A stretch of DNA of 64,000 bases, from positions 1 through 64,000 of the forward strand of contig NZ_SMTE01000016.1 of NCBI RefSeq assembly GCF_004357765.1, read 5' to 3'. Below are positions 27,422 through 36,464 of this stretch, in pieces. The position numbers and the translations under genes were made by a program. Position 1 is the first letter of the stretch. The number at the start of each line of letters is the position of its first letter. Source of the DNA: Pseudomonas putida (GTDB lineage Bacteria > Pseudomonadota > Gammaproteobacteria > Pseudomonadales > Pseudomonadaceae). The notes under the pieces were generated by a model. That model saw only the letters and a list, made by a program, of their open reading frames with translations. It had not been told where the DNA came from and made no database searches.

Positions 27422-28615
27422 ATGAACGCGATATCCCAGCGTCTTCCCAGCAAGGCGCTTGCGACGCCATTGTTAGGATTGATGGCCGTGTCCACGGGCC
27501 TGGCCGTGGCCGGCAACTACTATGCGCAGCCGCTGTTGCCCACCATCGCTGCGCAATTCAGAACGACCGAAGCGGCGACCGCCAGCCTCGTCACCACCGC
27601 GCAGCTCAGTTATGGCGCCGGCCTGCTCCTGCTGGTGCCGCTAGCGGACTTGTGCGAGCGGCGCAGCCTGATCGTCTTACTGACCTTGCTGGCTGGCCTA
27701 GGGCTGATCCTCAGTGCCCTGGCGCCGAGTTTGCCGTGGCTGCTGATCGGCACTGCGATTACGGGTTTTTGCTCGGTCGTGGCTCAGGTGCTGGTGCCGT
27801 TCGGTGCCACCCTGGCCACTGCAGAACAACGCGGGCGTGCTGTGGGCACGCTGATGAGTGGTCTGCTGCTGGGTATCCTGCTGGCACGCACCGTGGCGGG
27901 TGGGTTGTCTTCATGGCTGGATTGGCGAGCCGTGTACGGGGTGGCTGCGGCTTCGATGGTGTTGTGTGCCTTGGCCCTGTGGCGGGCTTTGCCACAACAC
28001 CGCGCCCAGACCAGAGCCAGGTATGGAGCCTTGCTATGGTCGGTGCTGACCTTGTTCGTGGAAGAGCCGGTGCTGCGTGTACGTGCCTTGCTGGGCATGG
28101 TGTCGTTCGCATTGTTCAGCCTGTTCTGGACGCCACTGGCGTTCCTCCTCGCTGCGCCTCCTTATGGCTATTCGGATGGGCTCATCGGCCTGTTCGGGCT
28201 GGTCGGTGCCGCTGGGGCGCTGGCGGCCTCCTGGGCCGGGCGGCTGGCGGATAAAGGCAAAGGAGCGATCGGTACCTGGTTGGGCTTGTTCGGGTTGCTG
28301 CTTGCCTGGTTGCCGCTGGGATTTGCCGAGCGCTCGCTGGGCGCGCTGATAATCGGGGTATTGGTGCTCGATCTGGCCGTGCAGCTGGTGCATGTGAGTA
28401 ACCAGAATGCGATCTATGCGTTGCGACCGGAGGCGCGAAATCGGCTTAACGCGGGGTACATGACCTGTTATTTCCTGGGTGGGGCGGGGGGATCGGTATT
28501 GGCGGCTTGGCTTTACGCGAGTGCGGGGTGGGGCGGGATCGTGGCGGCTGGGGTCGGCATCGCGCTGTTGGGGATTGGCGTGGGGCTGTGGGCTGCGAAG
28601 CGCGGGTTGCGTTGA
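27422..28615 (+). CDS. MFS transporter, probable efflux pump
   Basis: The 397-residue protein has 12 predicted helices. The first reads LLGLMAVSTGLAVAGNYYAQPLL, and DLCERRSLIVL is the loop 2-3 motif (motif A) in altered form. ATG 27422 follows CAGGGAATGAATC. Divergence from a LysR gene suggests effector-induced export. Substrate unknown. Confidence 0.88.
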   Translation: MNAISQRLPSKALATPLLGLMAVSTGLAVAGNYYAQPLLPTIAAQFRTTEAATASLVTTAQLSYGAGLLLLVPLADLCERRSLIVLLTLLAGLGLILSALAPSLPWLLIGTAITGFCSVVAQVLVPFGATLATAEQRGRAVGTLMSGLLLGILLARTVAGGLSSWLDWRAVYGVAAASMVLCALALWRALPQHRAQTRARYGALLWSVLTLFVEEPVLRVRALLGMVSFALFSLFWTPLAFLLAAPPYGYSDGLIGLFGLVGAAGALAASWAGRLADKGKGAIGTWLGLFGLLLAWLPLGFAERSLGALIIGVLVLDLAVQLVHVSNQNAIYALRPEARNRLNAGYMTCYFLGGAGGSVLAAWLYASAGWGGIVAAGVGIALLGIGVGLWAAKRGLR

Positions 28616-28788
28616 GCGCATCCGGAATCTTCAGAGGCCCAGGAGGGCGACGCACGGTCGCATAACGCCTTTCGGAAGATGGCCTAAGCTCGTTGAGGCG
28701 TCCGCGGCAGCCCTGCCGTATCCCCGGTGAGTGTTCAGCGGGTTGGGCCACGCGACACAGGACAGCTATTCATTCAGGAGCTACCAAC

Positions 28789-29883
28789 ATGGCAACGATG
28801 AAGGCAGCGGTTTTCGTGGAGCCAGGTCGAATCGAACTGGCAGACAAACCCATCCCCGAGGTCGGCCCGACCGACGCGCTCATCCGCCTGACCACGACCA
28901 CTATCTGTGGCACCGATGTGCATATCCTCAAGGGTGAATACCCGGTCGCCAAGGGCCTCACCGTCGGCCATGAGCCGGTGGGGGTGATCGAGAAGCTCGG
29001 CAGCGCGGTCAAGGGCTACACCGAGGGTCAGCGGGTGATCGCCGGGGCGATCTGTCCCAACTTCAATTCCTATGCCGCCCAGGACGGCGTGCCTTCGCAG
29101 GACGGCAGCTACCTGATCGAGCGCGGCCTGTGCGGCTGCCACGGTTACAAGGCCACCGCGGGTTGGCGCTTTGGCAACCTGATCGACGGCACCCAGGCCG
29201 AGTACGTGCTGGTACCGGACGCCGAGGGCAACCTGGCGCCGATTCCCGATGGCCTGACCGACGAGCAGGTGCTGATGTGCCCGGACATCATGTCCACCGG
29301 CTTCAAGGGCGCGGAAAACGCCAACATCCGCATTGGCGATACCGTGGTTGTCTTCGCCCAGGGCCCGATCGGCCTGTGCGCCACCGCCGGGGCGCGGTTG
29401 CTGGGAGCATCGACCATCATCGCGGTGGATGGCAACGACCACCGGCTGGGCATCTCGCGCAGCATGGGCGCCGACATCACCTTGAATTTCAACCAATGCG
29501 ACGTAGTCGACGAGATCATGAAGCTCACCAAGGGCAGGGGCGCGGACTCGTCCATCGAGTGCCTGGGCCTGCCCAGCACCTTCGAGCAGGCGATCAAGGT
29601 GCTCAAGCCGGGCGGCACGTTCTCCAGCCTTGGCGTCTATTCCAGTGACGTGAAGATTCCGCTGGCGGCCTTCGCCGCGGGGCTGGGCGATCACAAGATC
29701 AACACCGCGCTGTGTCCGGGCGGCAAGGAGCGCATGCGCCGGTTGATGAGCGTGATCGAATCGAATCGTGCCGACTTCGGCTCGTTGGTCACCCATCACT
29801 ACGCGCTCGATAACATCGTCGAGGCCTATGACCTGTTCGCGCATCAGCGCGACGGTGTGCTGAAGATCGCCATCAAGCCATAG
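28789..29883 (+). CDS. Zinc-dependent alcohol dehydrogenase (MDR family)
   Basis: This 364-residue medium-chain dehydrogenase has the catalytic zinc site CGTDVHILKGEYP with GHEPVG, a Rossmann fold around FAQGPIGLCATAGARLLGAS, and a C-terminal dimerisation part. Spacing of the structural-zinc cysteines is unlike yeast ADH, so this resembles the NADP secondary-alcohol or threonine-dehydrogenase-like branch. TCAGGAG eight bases before ATG 28789 decides the start. It is monocistronic, with 173 bases of featureless sequence before it. Substrate unknown. Confidence 0.88.
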   Translation: MATMKAAVFVEPGRIELADKPIPEVGPTDALIRLTTTTICGTDVHILKGEYPVAKGLTVGHEPVGVIEKLGSAVKGYTEGQRVIAGAICPNFNSYAAQDGVPSQDGSYLIERGLCGCHGYKATAGWRFGNLIDGTQAEYVLVPDAEGNLAPIPDGLTDEQVLMCPDIMSTGFKGAENANIRIGDTVVVFAQGPIGLCATAGARLLGASTIIAVDGNDHRLGISRSMGADITLNFNQCDVVDEIMKLTKGRGADSSIECLGLPSTFEQAIKVLKPGGTFSSLGVYSSDVKIPLAAFAAGLGDHKINTALCPGGKERMRRLMSVIESNRADFGSLVTHHYALDNIVEAYDLFAHQRDGVLKIAIKP

Positions 29884-30023
29884 TGGAAGCAGAACCAGGA
29901 TGACGTTGCAGTCGGTCCTGTTCGGCGTCATGGGTATCCCAGTGCAACGCCATTTGGGTATCGTGGGAGCTGGGGCGCGAACGCTTTACGCCCCATTCCG
30001 AAGCCAGAGCGAGCCCCACAACA

Positions 30024-30899
30024 ATGTCCTTGCGCGCCCTTCGTACACTGCTCGCCATCGCCCAGCACGGTTCGTTCGTGCGTGCCGCGGAGGCCGTACA
30101 CCTCACGCAGTCCGCTGTCAGCCTGCAGGTCCGTGCGCTCGAGGAGGACTTCAACGCCACATTGTTCGACCGCTCCCGACGCTTGCCGGTGTTGACCGAC
30201 GCCGGGCACGTTGCGGTGGAGCGAGCCCGGGAAATCATCGGCCTGTACGACAGCATCGCCAGCGAAATCGGCGGTGACACCGAGCTGCGTGGCCGCCTGC
30301 GCATCGGCGCGGTACCGACCGTGCTGGCCGGTGTGTTGCCCGCGGCGCTCGCGGCCCTTGGTCGAGAACACCCGCACCTGCGCCTCACCGTCAGCTCTGG
30401 CATGTCCGCTGAGCTGTCGACGCGGGTAGAGGCCGGTGAGCTCGATGTCGCCATCACCACCGAGCCGGTGAGGCCGCACCCCTACGGTTTGGTCAGCACC
30501 GTGCTTTATGAAGACGGCTTCTGGATCATTGCGCCCGCGAGCTATGCCGGTCAGGAACTGCAACCACTGCTGCAATCGCAGCCCTTCATCCGCTTCGAGC
30601 GACGCGCCTGGGCTGGGCGCACCATCGAACGCGAGCTACGCAAGATGCGCCTGCGGGTGCAGACAAGCATGGAGCTCGACAGCCAGGAAGCGATCATCCA
30701 GATGGTCGGCAACGGCCTCGGCGTGTCCGTGGTACCCATGGCCAGGGAACGTTTAGCCAGCCTGCCACAACTGGCTGCGCAGCCCTTTGGCACGCCACAG
30801 AAGACGCGGCGCCTGGTGTTGCTCGAACGCGAAGACCGCCCCGTGCGCAAGCTGGCGGCGGTGTTGGCGGAGGCGGTTCAGGCCCATGCGCCGCACTGA
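30024..30899 (+). CDS. LysR-family regulator
   Basis: The 291-residue protein has the winged helix SFVRAAEAVHLTQSAVSLQVRALEEDFN at about residues 17-44 and a substrate-binding domain that includes QEAIIQMVGNGLGVSVVP. It is 103 bases upstream of the AEC carrier gene on the same strand and may control it. The 140-base gap before it holds no clear feature. Confidence 0.93.
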   Translation: MSLRALRTLLAIAQHGSFVRAAEAVHLTQSAVSLQVRALEEDFNATLFDRSRRLPVLTDAGHVAVERAREIIGLYDSIASEIGGDTELRGRLRIGAVPTVLAGVLPAALAALGREHPHLRLTVSSGMSAELSTRVEAGELDVAITTEPVRPHPYGLVSTVLYEDGFWIIAPASYAGQELQPLLQSQPFIRFERRAWAGRTIERELRKMRLRVQTSMELDSQEAIIQMVGNGLGVSVVPMARERLASLPQLAAQPFGTPQKTRRLVLLEREDRPVRKLAAVLAEAVQAHAPH

Positions 30900-31002
30900 C
30901 GATCCATGAGAAAAACTCGTGGATCACGAAAGTTTAAAACGATTTTCTTCGTAGGTTGCCCCCCGTATCGTGAAGCCTTCATCGACAAACAGAGGGCAAT
31001 CG

Positions 31003-31929
31003 ATGACCTACGCGCTGCTGATGGCTCTGTTGCCGATCGCGCTGCTGATTGCATTGGGCGCCTGGCTCAAGCATCGCCAGTTCGTGGCCGACAGCTTCTG
31101 GCCGCAGGCCGAGCGGCTGGGCTACTACGTGCTGCTGCCGTCTCTGTTCTTCCATGGGCTGGCGACTGCCAAACTCGATGGCGTGCCAGTCAAAGGCATG
31201 ATCTCGGCGCTGGTGTTGTCGACCGTGGCAGTGGCGATCCTGGTGATCGTTACCAGGGCCTTGGTCAAGGGCGACGATGCCGCGTTCACCTCGGTATTCC
31301 AGGGAGGCGTGCGTTTCAATAACTACGTCGGCGTCTCGGCGGCGGCCGGCTTGTTCGGCGCCCAAGGCATCGCCCTGGCTGCGGTCGCCAACGCGGCCAT
31401 CGTGCCCACTGTGAATATTCTCTGCGTGCTGGTGTTCGCCTGGTATGGCTCTGCGGGCCGCATGTCATTGGGCAAGGTACTCCGGCAACTGGCGATCAAT
31501 CCCTTGGTAGTGGCCTGTTTCGCCGGCATCACCTTGCAAGCGTTGGGCACCGGACTGCCACCTGGGATAGAGCCGCTGCTCAATGCCCTGGGTCAGGCTT
31601 CTTTGCCGCTGGGTCTGCTGTGCGTGGGGGCGGCCCTCGAACTGGGCAGCGTGCGCCAGTGGTTGCGCCCGGTGGGCTATGCGTCGGTGGTGAAGTTCCT
31701 GATCATGCCGGTGGTCACCCTGTACGCATGCCACCTGTTCGCGCTGGACGGCAAGGCCGCCATCGCTGCGCTGTTGTTCCAGGCGCTACCGACGGCCTCA
31801 TCGTCGTACATCATGGCGCGTCAACTGGGCGGTGACGCGCCATTGATGGCCGGTATCATCGCCTGCCAGACTGTGCTGGCGGCAGTGGCGCTCCCGGTAG
31901 CGGTGATTGCCCTGACGCCGTTGATCTGA
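31003..31929 (+). CDS. AEC-family (auxin efflux carrier) transporter
   Basis: The 308-residue protein has about ten hydrophobic segments and begins MTYALLMALLPIALLIALGAWLKHR. The family signature regions NNYVGVSAAAGLFGAQG and ALFQALPTASSSYIMARQLGGD are present. Bacterial members export or import organic acids such as malate or malonate. ATG 31003 follows AGAGGGCAATCG. The preceding LysR gene is its probable regulator. Confidence 0.88.
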   Translation: MTYALLMALLPIALLIALGAWLKHRQFVADSFWPQAERLGYYVLLPSLFFHGLATAKLDGVPVKGMISALVLSTVAVAILVIVTRALVKGDDAAFTSVFQGGVRFNNYVGVSAAAGLFGAQGIALAAVANAAIVPTVNILCVLVFAWYGSAGRMSLGKVLRQLAINPLVVACFAGITLQALGTGLPPGIEPLLNALGQASLPLGLLCVGAALELGSVRQWLRPVGYASVVKFLIMPVVTLYACHLFALDGKAAIAALLFQALPTASSSYIMARQLGGDAPLMAGIIACQTVLAAVALPVAVIALTPLI

Positions 31930-32117
31930 GCGATCAGAGAACGGCGAGACCAGGCACATCGCTTCCCGTACGACTACACCCCAGAGCCCGAGCGCGGCGA
32001 TGACCGGCCAACGCTGGCCAACTCATCTCACCCCGCCGGTCAGCCCAGCATGGCACCTCGCTTTGAGGGGGCTATCTTTGCTGGTCTGGACAACGGCTAC
32101 GGACTGAGGACGACGCC

Positions 32118-32834
32118 ATGAATACCAGCGATCTACTCGAACAGCTGCTTCGGGCCGGGCAGGGCAGGCAAGCGCAACAAGGGAGCGGCGGCGTTTCATC
32201 GCAAGGTGGCCTGGGCGATCTGCTCGGTGGCCTGCTTGGTGGCGCCAACACTGCCGGCGGCGGCCTGGGGGATCTACTGGGCGGCTTGTTAAGAGGCGGT
32301 GCGGGCAGCGCAGGTGGTGCTGGCCAGGGCCGCTCCGCTGGAGGCATCAATTACGCTGCCTTGGCGTCGTTGGGCATGATGGCGTTCAAGGCCTATCAAA
32401 GCTGGCAGCGCAGCCAGGCGACAGCCCCGCAACAGGCGCTGCTGACCGTCGATCAATTGTCCGGCCCCGAGGCTGAAGATCATAGCCATGCCATCTTGCG
32501 TGCGCTGATTGCCGCGGCCAAGGCCGATGGCCGTATCGACGAGCAGGAACAACAGTTGATCTACGCCGAGATCAAGCGTCACACCAGCGATGCACAGTTG
32601 CAGCAATGGCTGGATGAAGAAGTCAGCAAGCCTCTGGATGCTGCCGAGGTCGCTCAGTCGGCAAAAGATCCGGCCATGGCAGCGGAAATGTACCTGGCCA
32701 GTGTGATGCTGGTGGGTGACCAGCAAGGCGCGGGGCTCGCCTACTTGGATGAACTGGCCGCTGCGCTGCGCCTCGATCCGACCTTGCAGGTGCACTTGGA
32801 GCAGCAGGCCACGGGCGCTGCATCACCGGGCTGA
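32118..32834 (+). CDS. DUF533 protein with Gly-rich repeats and a TerB-like domain
   Basis: The 238-residue protein resembles E. coli YebE. Residues 30-60 contain two copies of GGLGDLLGGLL, each followed by a glycine-rich stretch. The second half, from about residue 115, is a helical TerB-like domain (DHSHAILRALIAAAKADGRIDEQEQQLI) of the kind found in tellurite-resistance proteins. YebE-type proteins are probably membrane-associated stress proteins; no biochemical role is known. GAGGACGACGCC precedes ATG 32118. Confidence 0.85.
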   Translation: MNTSDLLEQLLRAGQGRQAQQGSGGVSSQGGLGDLLGGLLGGANTAGGGLGDLLGGLLRGGAGSAGGAGQGRSAGGINYAALASLGMMAFKAYQSWQRSQATAPQQALLTVDQLSGPEAEDHSHAILRALIAAAKADGRIDEQEQQLIYAEIKRHTSDAQLQQWLDEEVSKPLDAAEVAQSAKDPAMAAEMYLASVMLVGDQQGAGLAYLDELAAALRLDPTLQVHLEQQATGAASPG

Positions 32835-32875
32835 GAGACCGGGCGCTGGATGGTCAGCCTTGTCGCGGCACGATT

Positions 32876-33268
32876 TCAGGGCAGCAGTGCCGGGAGCTGC
32901 GTCGAAATCAGGCCTGCTGCGGTGGCCTTGAGCATCGACGGACTGAGCTTGTCCCTGGGCACCCATCTGCACGCCACGATTTCGTTGGAGGCCACGGGTT
33001 TCTCGTCATCGTGAAAATGGGTGGTGAATATGTGGTGCACGGTCGTGCCGACTTTCAAGGTGCAGAGCGAAAGCAGGCCATGCCCTTCGATGGACGTTTC
33101 CTCCCGAAGCTCCCTGGCTGCGGCCGCGATCGGTGTTTCACCGGTTTCGATGACGCCTCCCGGAAAATTCCACTTGCCACCTTTCTTGCGCACCAGAAGC
33201 ACCTTGCCGCTGCGCAGGCAGATGATCGTGGCCCTGGCTTTCAACCCTCGTTTTTTCTTGTCCTGCAT
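32876..33268 (-). CDS. Small Nudix hydrolase
   Basis: The 130-residue protein has a complete Nudix box, GGVIETGETPIAAAARELREE followed by TSIEG, at about residues 37-62. It hydrolyses some nucleoside-diphosphate derivative, possibly an oxidised nucleotide. ATG 33268 has only a weak ribosome-binding site. Downstream toward higher coordinates, 33269-33453 holds no gene that can be supported. Confidence 0.85.
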   Translation of the reverse strand: MQDKKKRGLKARATIICLRSGKVLLVRKKGGKWNFPGGVIETGETPIAAAARELREETSIEGHGLLSLCTLKVGTTVHHIFTTHFHDDEKPVASNEIVACRWVPRDKLSPSMLKATAAGLISTQLPALLP

Positions 33269-33453
33269 GCACACACCCAGCTGGCAATCACTCGTTCGAT
33301 ATCCGTCTTGCCTGCTGCAAGATCAGGGCCTCTTCTCTCCAGACCCTTTTCTGTGACGACTCGTTCAACCGTTGAGCCACAGCATGGGCGGCGGCAGTCC
33401 TCGCTGATCGATTCGGCATCCTTGACGCCCCCGGTCGACGGAGGGCTTGCGCA

Positions 33454-33882
33454 TTAAACCGTGAGATACCGCTCTTCGAAATCTTTCGCCAACGCCTGCA
33501 GCGTCACGCTCCCCAGCTTCTCCAACAGCAGCGCTTGCGCAGCATCGAAGGCGTCCGTCAGCGCTGCGTTCACCGCCTGTTCAACCAGGCATTCCGGGTG
33601 GTCGGTCGAAAGCCCGATGGCAAATATCGAAGCCCCGCCGAGTGCCCTATGGATATCCAGCAAGGTGATGTCCGCCAACGGCTTGGCCAGTCTCCAGCCA
33701 CCGTGATGCCCCTTCACTGAACCCACGTAGCCCTGTTCCTTGAGCAGCGCCATGGTCCGGCGCACTACCACCGGGTTGGTCCCGAGCATCTGCGCGATGG
33801 TTTCGGACGTTGCGGGTTTCTCGTGCCGCGCCATGTGGATCAGCACATGCAGCATGCGAGACAGGCGGGTGTCATTTCTCAT
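33454..33882 (-). CDS. Rrf2-family repressor (YwnA-like, no Fe-S cysteines)
   Basis: The 142-residue protein starts MRNDTRLSRMLHVLIHMARHEKPATSETIAQMLGTNPVVVRR, an Rrf2-type winged helix. The three-cysteine cluster of IscR and NsrR is not present; only one Cys (HPECLVEQAV, about residue 97) is evident. This places it with YwnA/CymR-like members that sense redox or thiol state. It is divergent from the thioredoxin-reductase-like gene, which it probably represses. Confidence 0.88.
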   Translation of the reverse strand: MRNDTRLSRMLHVLIHMARHEKPATSETIAQMLGTNPVVVRRTMALLKEQGYVGSVKGHHGGWRLAKPLADITLLDIHRALGGASIFAIGLSTDHPECLVEQAVNAALTDAFDAAQALLLEKLGSVTLQALAKDFEERYLTV

Positions 33883-33932
33883 CGGAACTTGGCTCTGGCA
33901 GAGGTTGCTGCCAGCCTCACATGAAACAACAA

Positions 33933-33970
33933 AAGTTACAAGATCGTTGACGGACGGGTTCATGTAACTT
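33933..33970. promoter_or_regulatory. Inverted repeat and promoter between Rrf2 and flavoprotein genes
   Basis: AAGTTACA (33933-33940) and TGTAACTT (33963-33970) are perfect inverted arms 22 bases apart. TTGACG (33947-33952) with TACGTT 17 bases on (33970-33975) could be the rightward promoter, which the right arm would cover. This is a candidate Rrf2 operator. Confidence 0.5.
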
Positions 33971-34023
33971 ACGTTGTGTCATGAGTTCATGAGGCTGGCC
34001 TGGTGCCAGAGGAGGTTGATGTC

Positions 34024-34908
34024 ATGTTTGAAGTGATCATCGTGGGAGGCAGTTATGCAGGTATCTCGGCGGGCATGCAGCTGGCACGGGCACATCGAAA
34101 GGTATTGGTGATCGATGCGGGTAACCGGCGTAACCGTTTTGCCGAGCATTCCCACGGTTTTCTCGGACAGGACGGGCGTAGCCCGGCGGTGATCGTGCAG
34201 GAGGCCCGTGAGCAGTTGCTGGCCTACCCAACGGTGCAGTGGATGGTGCAATCAGCTGTGTCGGCAGAGACGCTGGGCAATGGGTTCGCCATCACTACCG
34301 CCGATGGCGTGCAGCACAGCGGGCGGCGATTGATCCTGGCTGGCGGAGTGACCGATGAGTTGCCCGCGATAGCGGGACTGCAGGAGCGTTGGGGGCGAAG
34401 CGTGTTCCATTGCCCCTATTGCCACGGCTATGAACTGGGTGGTGGCCCCATCGGCGTGCTTGCAGCCTCGCCGCTGGCCATGCATCACGCCATGATGCTG
34501 CCCGACTGGGGGCCGACCACATTGCTTCTCAATGGCGTCTTCACCCCTGATGACGACCAGTTGGCGCAGTTGCAGCGACGCGGTGTTCGGGTCGAACAGG
34601 AGGCCGTGGTGGCGGTGGCAGGGGAGCGCGCCGATATCACCCTGGCTAGCGGCAGGGTGATTGAATTTGCCGGTCTATTCACCCAGCCGCGCACGCGCAT
34701 GGCCAGCACGTTGCCAGAGGAATTGGGTTGCGCCTTCGAGGACGGGCCACTGGGGCGCTTCATCAAGGTCGATGCAATGCGCGAGACCAGCGTTCCCGGG
34801 GTGTTTGCCTGTGGCGATGCGTCGGTGGCGGCGGGCAACGTGGCCATCGCAGTTGGGGATGGCGCGCGCACGGGCGGGGCTGTGCATCATTCGTTGATCT
34901 TTCGGTAG
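34024..34908 (+). CDS. Thioredoxin-reductase-like FAD oxidoreductase
   Basis: The 294-residue flavoprotein has the FAD-binding GGSYAGISAGMQLARAHRKVLVID at residues 8-31, a redox pair in HCPYCHGYE and the C-terminal FAD motif GVFACGDASV. The CPYC pair is in the same place as CATC of thioredoxin reductase, so it may reduce a disulfide partner. It lacks the usual GGGNSA NADPH motif, having GGGPIGVLAASPLAM instead. GAGGAGG eight bases before ATG 34024 sets the start. The divergent Rrf2 gene is the likely regulator. Confidence 0.85.
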   Translation: MFEVIIVGGSYAGISAGMQLARAHRKVLVIDAGNRRNRFAEHSHGFLGQDGRSPAVIVQEAREQLLAYPTVQWMVQSAVSAETLGNGFAITTADGVQHSGRRLILAGGVTDELPAIAGLQERWGRSVFHCPYCHGYELGGGPIGVLAASPLAMHHAMMLPDWGPTTLLLNGVFTPDDDQLAQLQRRGVRVEQEAVVAVAGERADITLASGRVIEFAGLFTQPRTRMASTLPEELGCAFEDGPLGRFIKVDAMRETSVPGVFACGDASVAAGNVAIAVGDGARTGGAVHHSLIFR

Positions 34909-34985
34909 GAAAAAGCAAGGCAGCGAGTGAACATTTACCCGACACCAGCCGTCGTTAGCAGTGACCTGCCAATGCGAGAGCCGCC

Positions 34986-35450
34986 ATGCGTACCTACCTT
35001 GCCTTGATCCTGGCCCTGGGGGGCGCCTGTGCCTTTGCCCAGCCAGCTCTGAAAGACAGTTGGACACTGCACGATCAGTTCGACCAGGCCTTCACCTTGA
35101 ACGCCAGCACCCGGGTGGTGATGATCGCCCGCAGTATGTCCAGCGCGAAACTGGTCAACAGCGCGGTGGAACACACCCCTGACGGTTATCTGGATGAGCG
35201 TGGTGTGGTCTTCGTCGCCGACATCGAACGGTTGCCATCGGTGGCGCAGGCGGTGTTGGTGCCTGCCATGCGCACGGCGCGCTATCGCATCCTGCTGGAT
35301 CGAGAAGGCAGCGTCGCCCCGCGTTATGGCGGTGATCGCGACAGCGTGCAGTGGCTGGAGCTCGACCACGGCAAGGTGGCCCGGGAGCGGCGCTTCAGCG
35401 ATCTGCCTAGCCTGCGCCAGGCGCTGGCCGGGCAGACGCCTGGACGTTGA
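34986..35450 (+). CDS. Secreted protein of unknown function (thioredoxin-like fold possible)
   Basis: The 154-residue product has a signal peptide MRTYLALILALGGACAFA cut before QPALKDSW. The rest (LHDQFDQAFTLNASTRVVMIARSMS; VFVADIERLPSVAQAVLVPAMR) has the strand-helix order seen in periplasmic YtfJ-like or thioredoxin-fold proteins, but no CxxC. It follows the flavoprotein gene after 77 bases and may be co-transcribed. Confidence 0.7.
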   Translation: MRTYLALILALGGACAFAQPALKDSWTLHDQFDQAFTLNASTRVVMIARSMSSAKLVNSAVEHTPDGYLDERGVVFVADIERLPSVAQAVLVPAMRTARYRILLDREGSVAPRYGGDRDSVQWLELDHGKVARERRFSDLPSLRQALAGQTPGR

Positions 35451-35474
35451 GGCTGACGTTCAGCGAGCAGGCGT

Positions 35475-36368
35475 TCAGAGCGGCTGTTGCGCCAGCAGAA
35501 AGTCCACGAATACCCGCACCCGGGCAGGCATCGAAGGGCCGCCGACGAAGACGGCATGGATCGGCTCTTTGTCGCCGGGGTTGAAATCTTGAAGCACTGG
35601 GACCAGGGTGCCGCTGCGCAATTCGTCGACCACGGTGAATTCACCGATACGGGCGATGCCGGCTCCAAGCCTGGCCAGTTGCGCCAGCGCCTCGCCACTG
35701 CTGCAGGCGATGTTGCCATTGATCTTGAGGGTGAATGCCTCACCATCGCGACGGAACGGCCAGTCGGGGGAGGCTCGCCGAAAGTTGAAGCGCAGGCAGT
35801 TGTGCCGCAGCAGGTCTTCGGGTTGACGAGGCACGCCGCAGCGTTCAAGGTATTCGGGCGAGGCCACTATCACCTGACCGGTTTCGCCGATCCTGCGGGC
35901 GCTCAACGCGCTGTCCGGCAGGTCGCCGAAACGTATCCCGACATCCGCCTCGCCCCCCAGGATGTCGACCACTTCGTCGCCCAGCGACAAATCCACCACC
36001 ACCTCCGGGTACAAGGCGCTGAACGCCGCCACCAGTGGCACCACCGTCAGCCGGCCATGGCCCAGCGCCGCACTGACCCGCAACCTGCCTCTTGGCACTC
36101 CTTGGTCGGCAACGGCCTGTTCGACCTCATCCATGTCCGCCAGGATCCGCCGCGCACCCCGTAAATAGGCTTCGCCTTCGGTGGTCAAGGTGATCGCCCG
36201 GGTGGTGCGCAACAGTAGCCGACTGCCCAGGCGTTGCTCGGCGCGGGCAATGATGCGGCTGACTGCCGAGGGCGTCAGCCCCAGTTCCCGCGCCGCGCCC
36301 GACAGGCTCCCTGCATCCATCACTCGCACGAAAACCGCCATTTCTCCCGATCGACCGATGTAGTCCAT
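35475..36368 (-). CDS. LysR-family regulator
   Basis: The 297-residue protein has a winged helix SLSGAARELGLTPSAVSRIIARAEQRLG at residues 19-46 and a LysR substrate domain. It is divergent from the ydhP-like MFS gene with 96 bases between, including GGCGTT-AGCGCC at 36393-36404, and probably controls it. Confidence 0.93.
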   Translation of the reverse strand: MDYIGRSGEMAVFVRVMDAGSLSGAARELGLTPSAVSRIIARAEQRLGSRLLLRTTRAITLTTEGEAYLRGARRILADMDEVEQAVADQGVPRGRLRVSAALGHGRLTVVPLVAAFSALYPEVVVDLSLGDEVVDILGGEADVGIRFGDLPDSALSARRIGETGQVIVASPEYLERCGVPRQPEDLLRHNCLRFNFRRASPDWPFRRDGEAFTLKINGNIACSSGEALAQLARLGAGIARIGEFTVVDELRSGTLVPVLQDFNPGDKEPIHAVFVGGPSMPARVRVFVDFLLAQQPL

Positions 36369-36464
36369 TTGTGCCTCATGCGCAAAGGTGATTGGCGTTA
36401 GCGCCGTCTAGTGCTTTCACGAAGGCGATCGTAGCATTCGCCGCATAGATAAGGAGTTATTACC

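Noticed and set aside
31930-32117. Inverted repeat TGACCGGC/GCCGGTCA at 32001-32042
   Set aside because: The arms are short and the loop is 26 bases; too weak to call a terminator.
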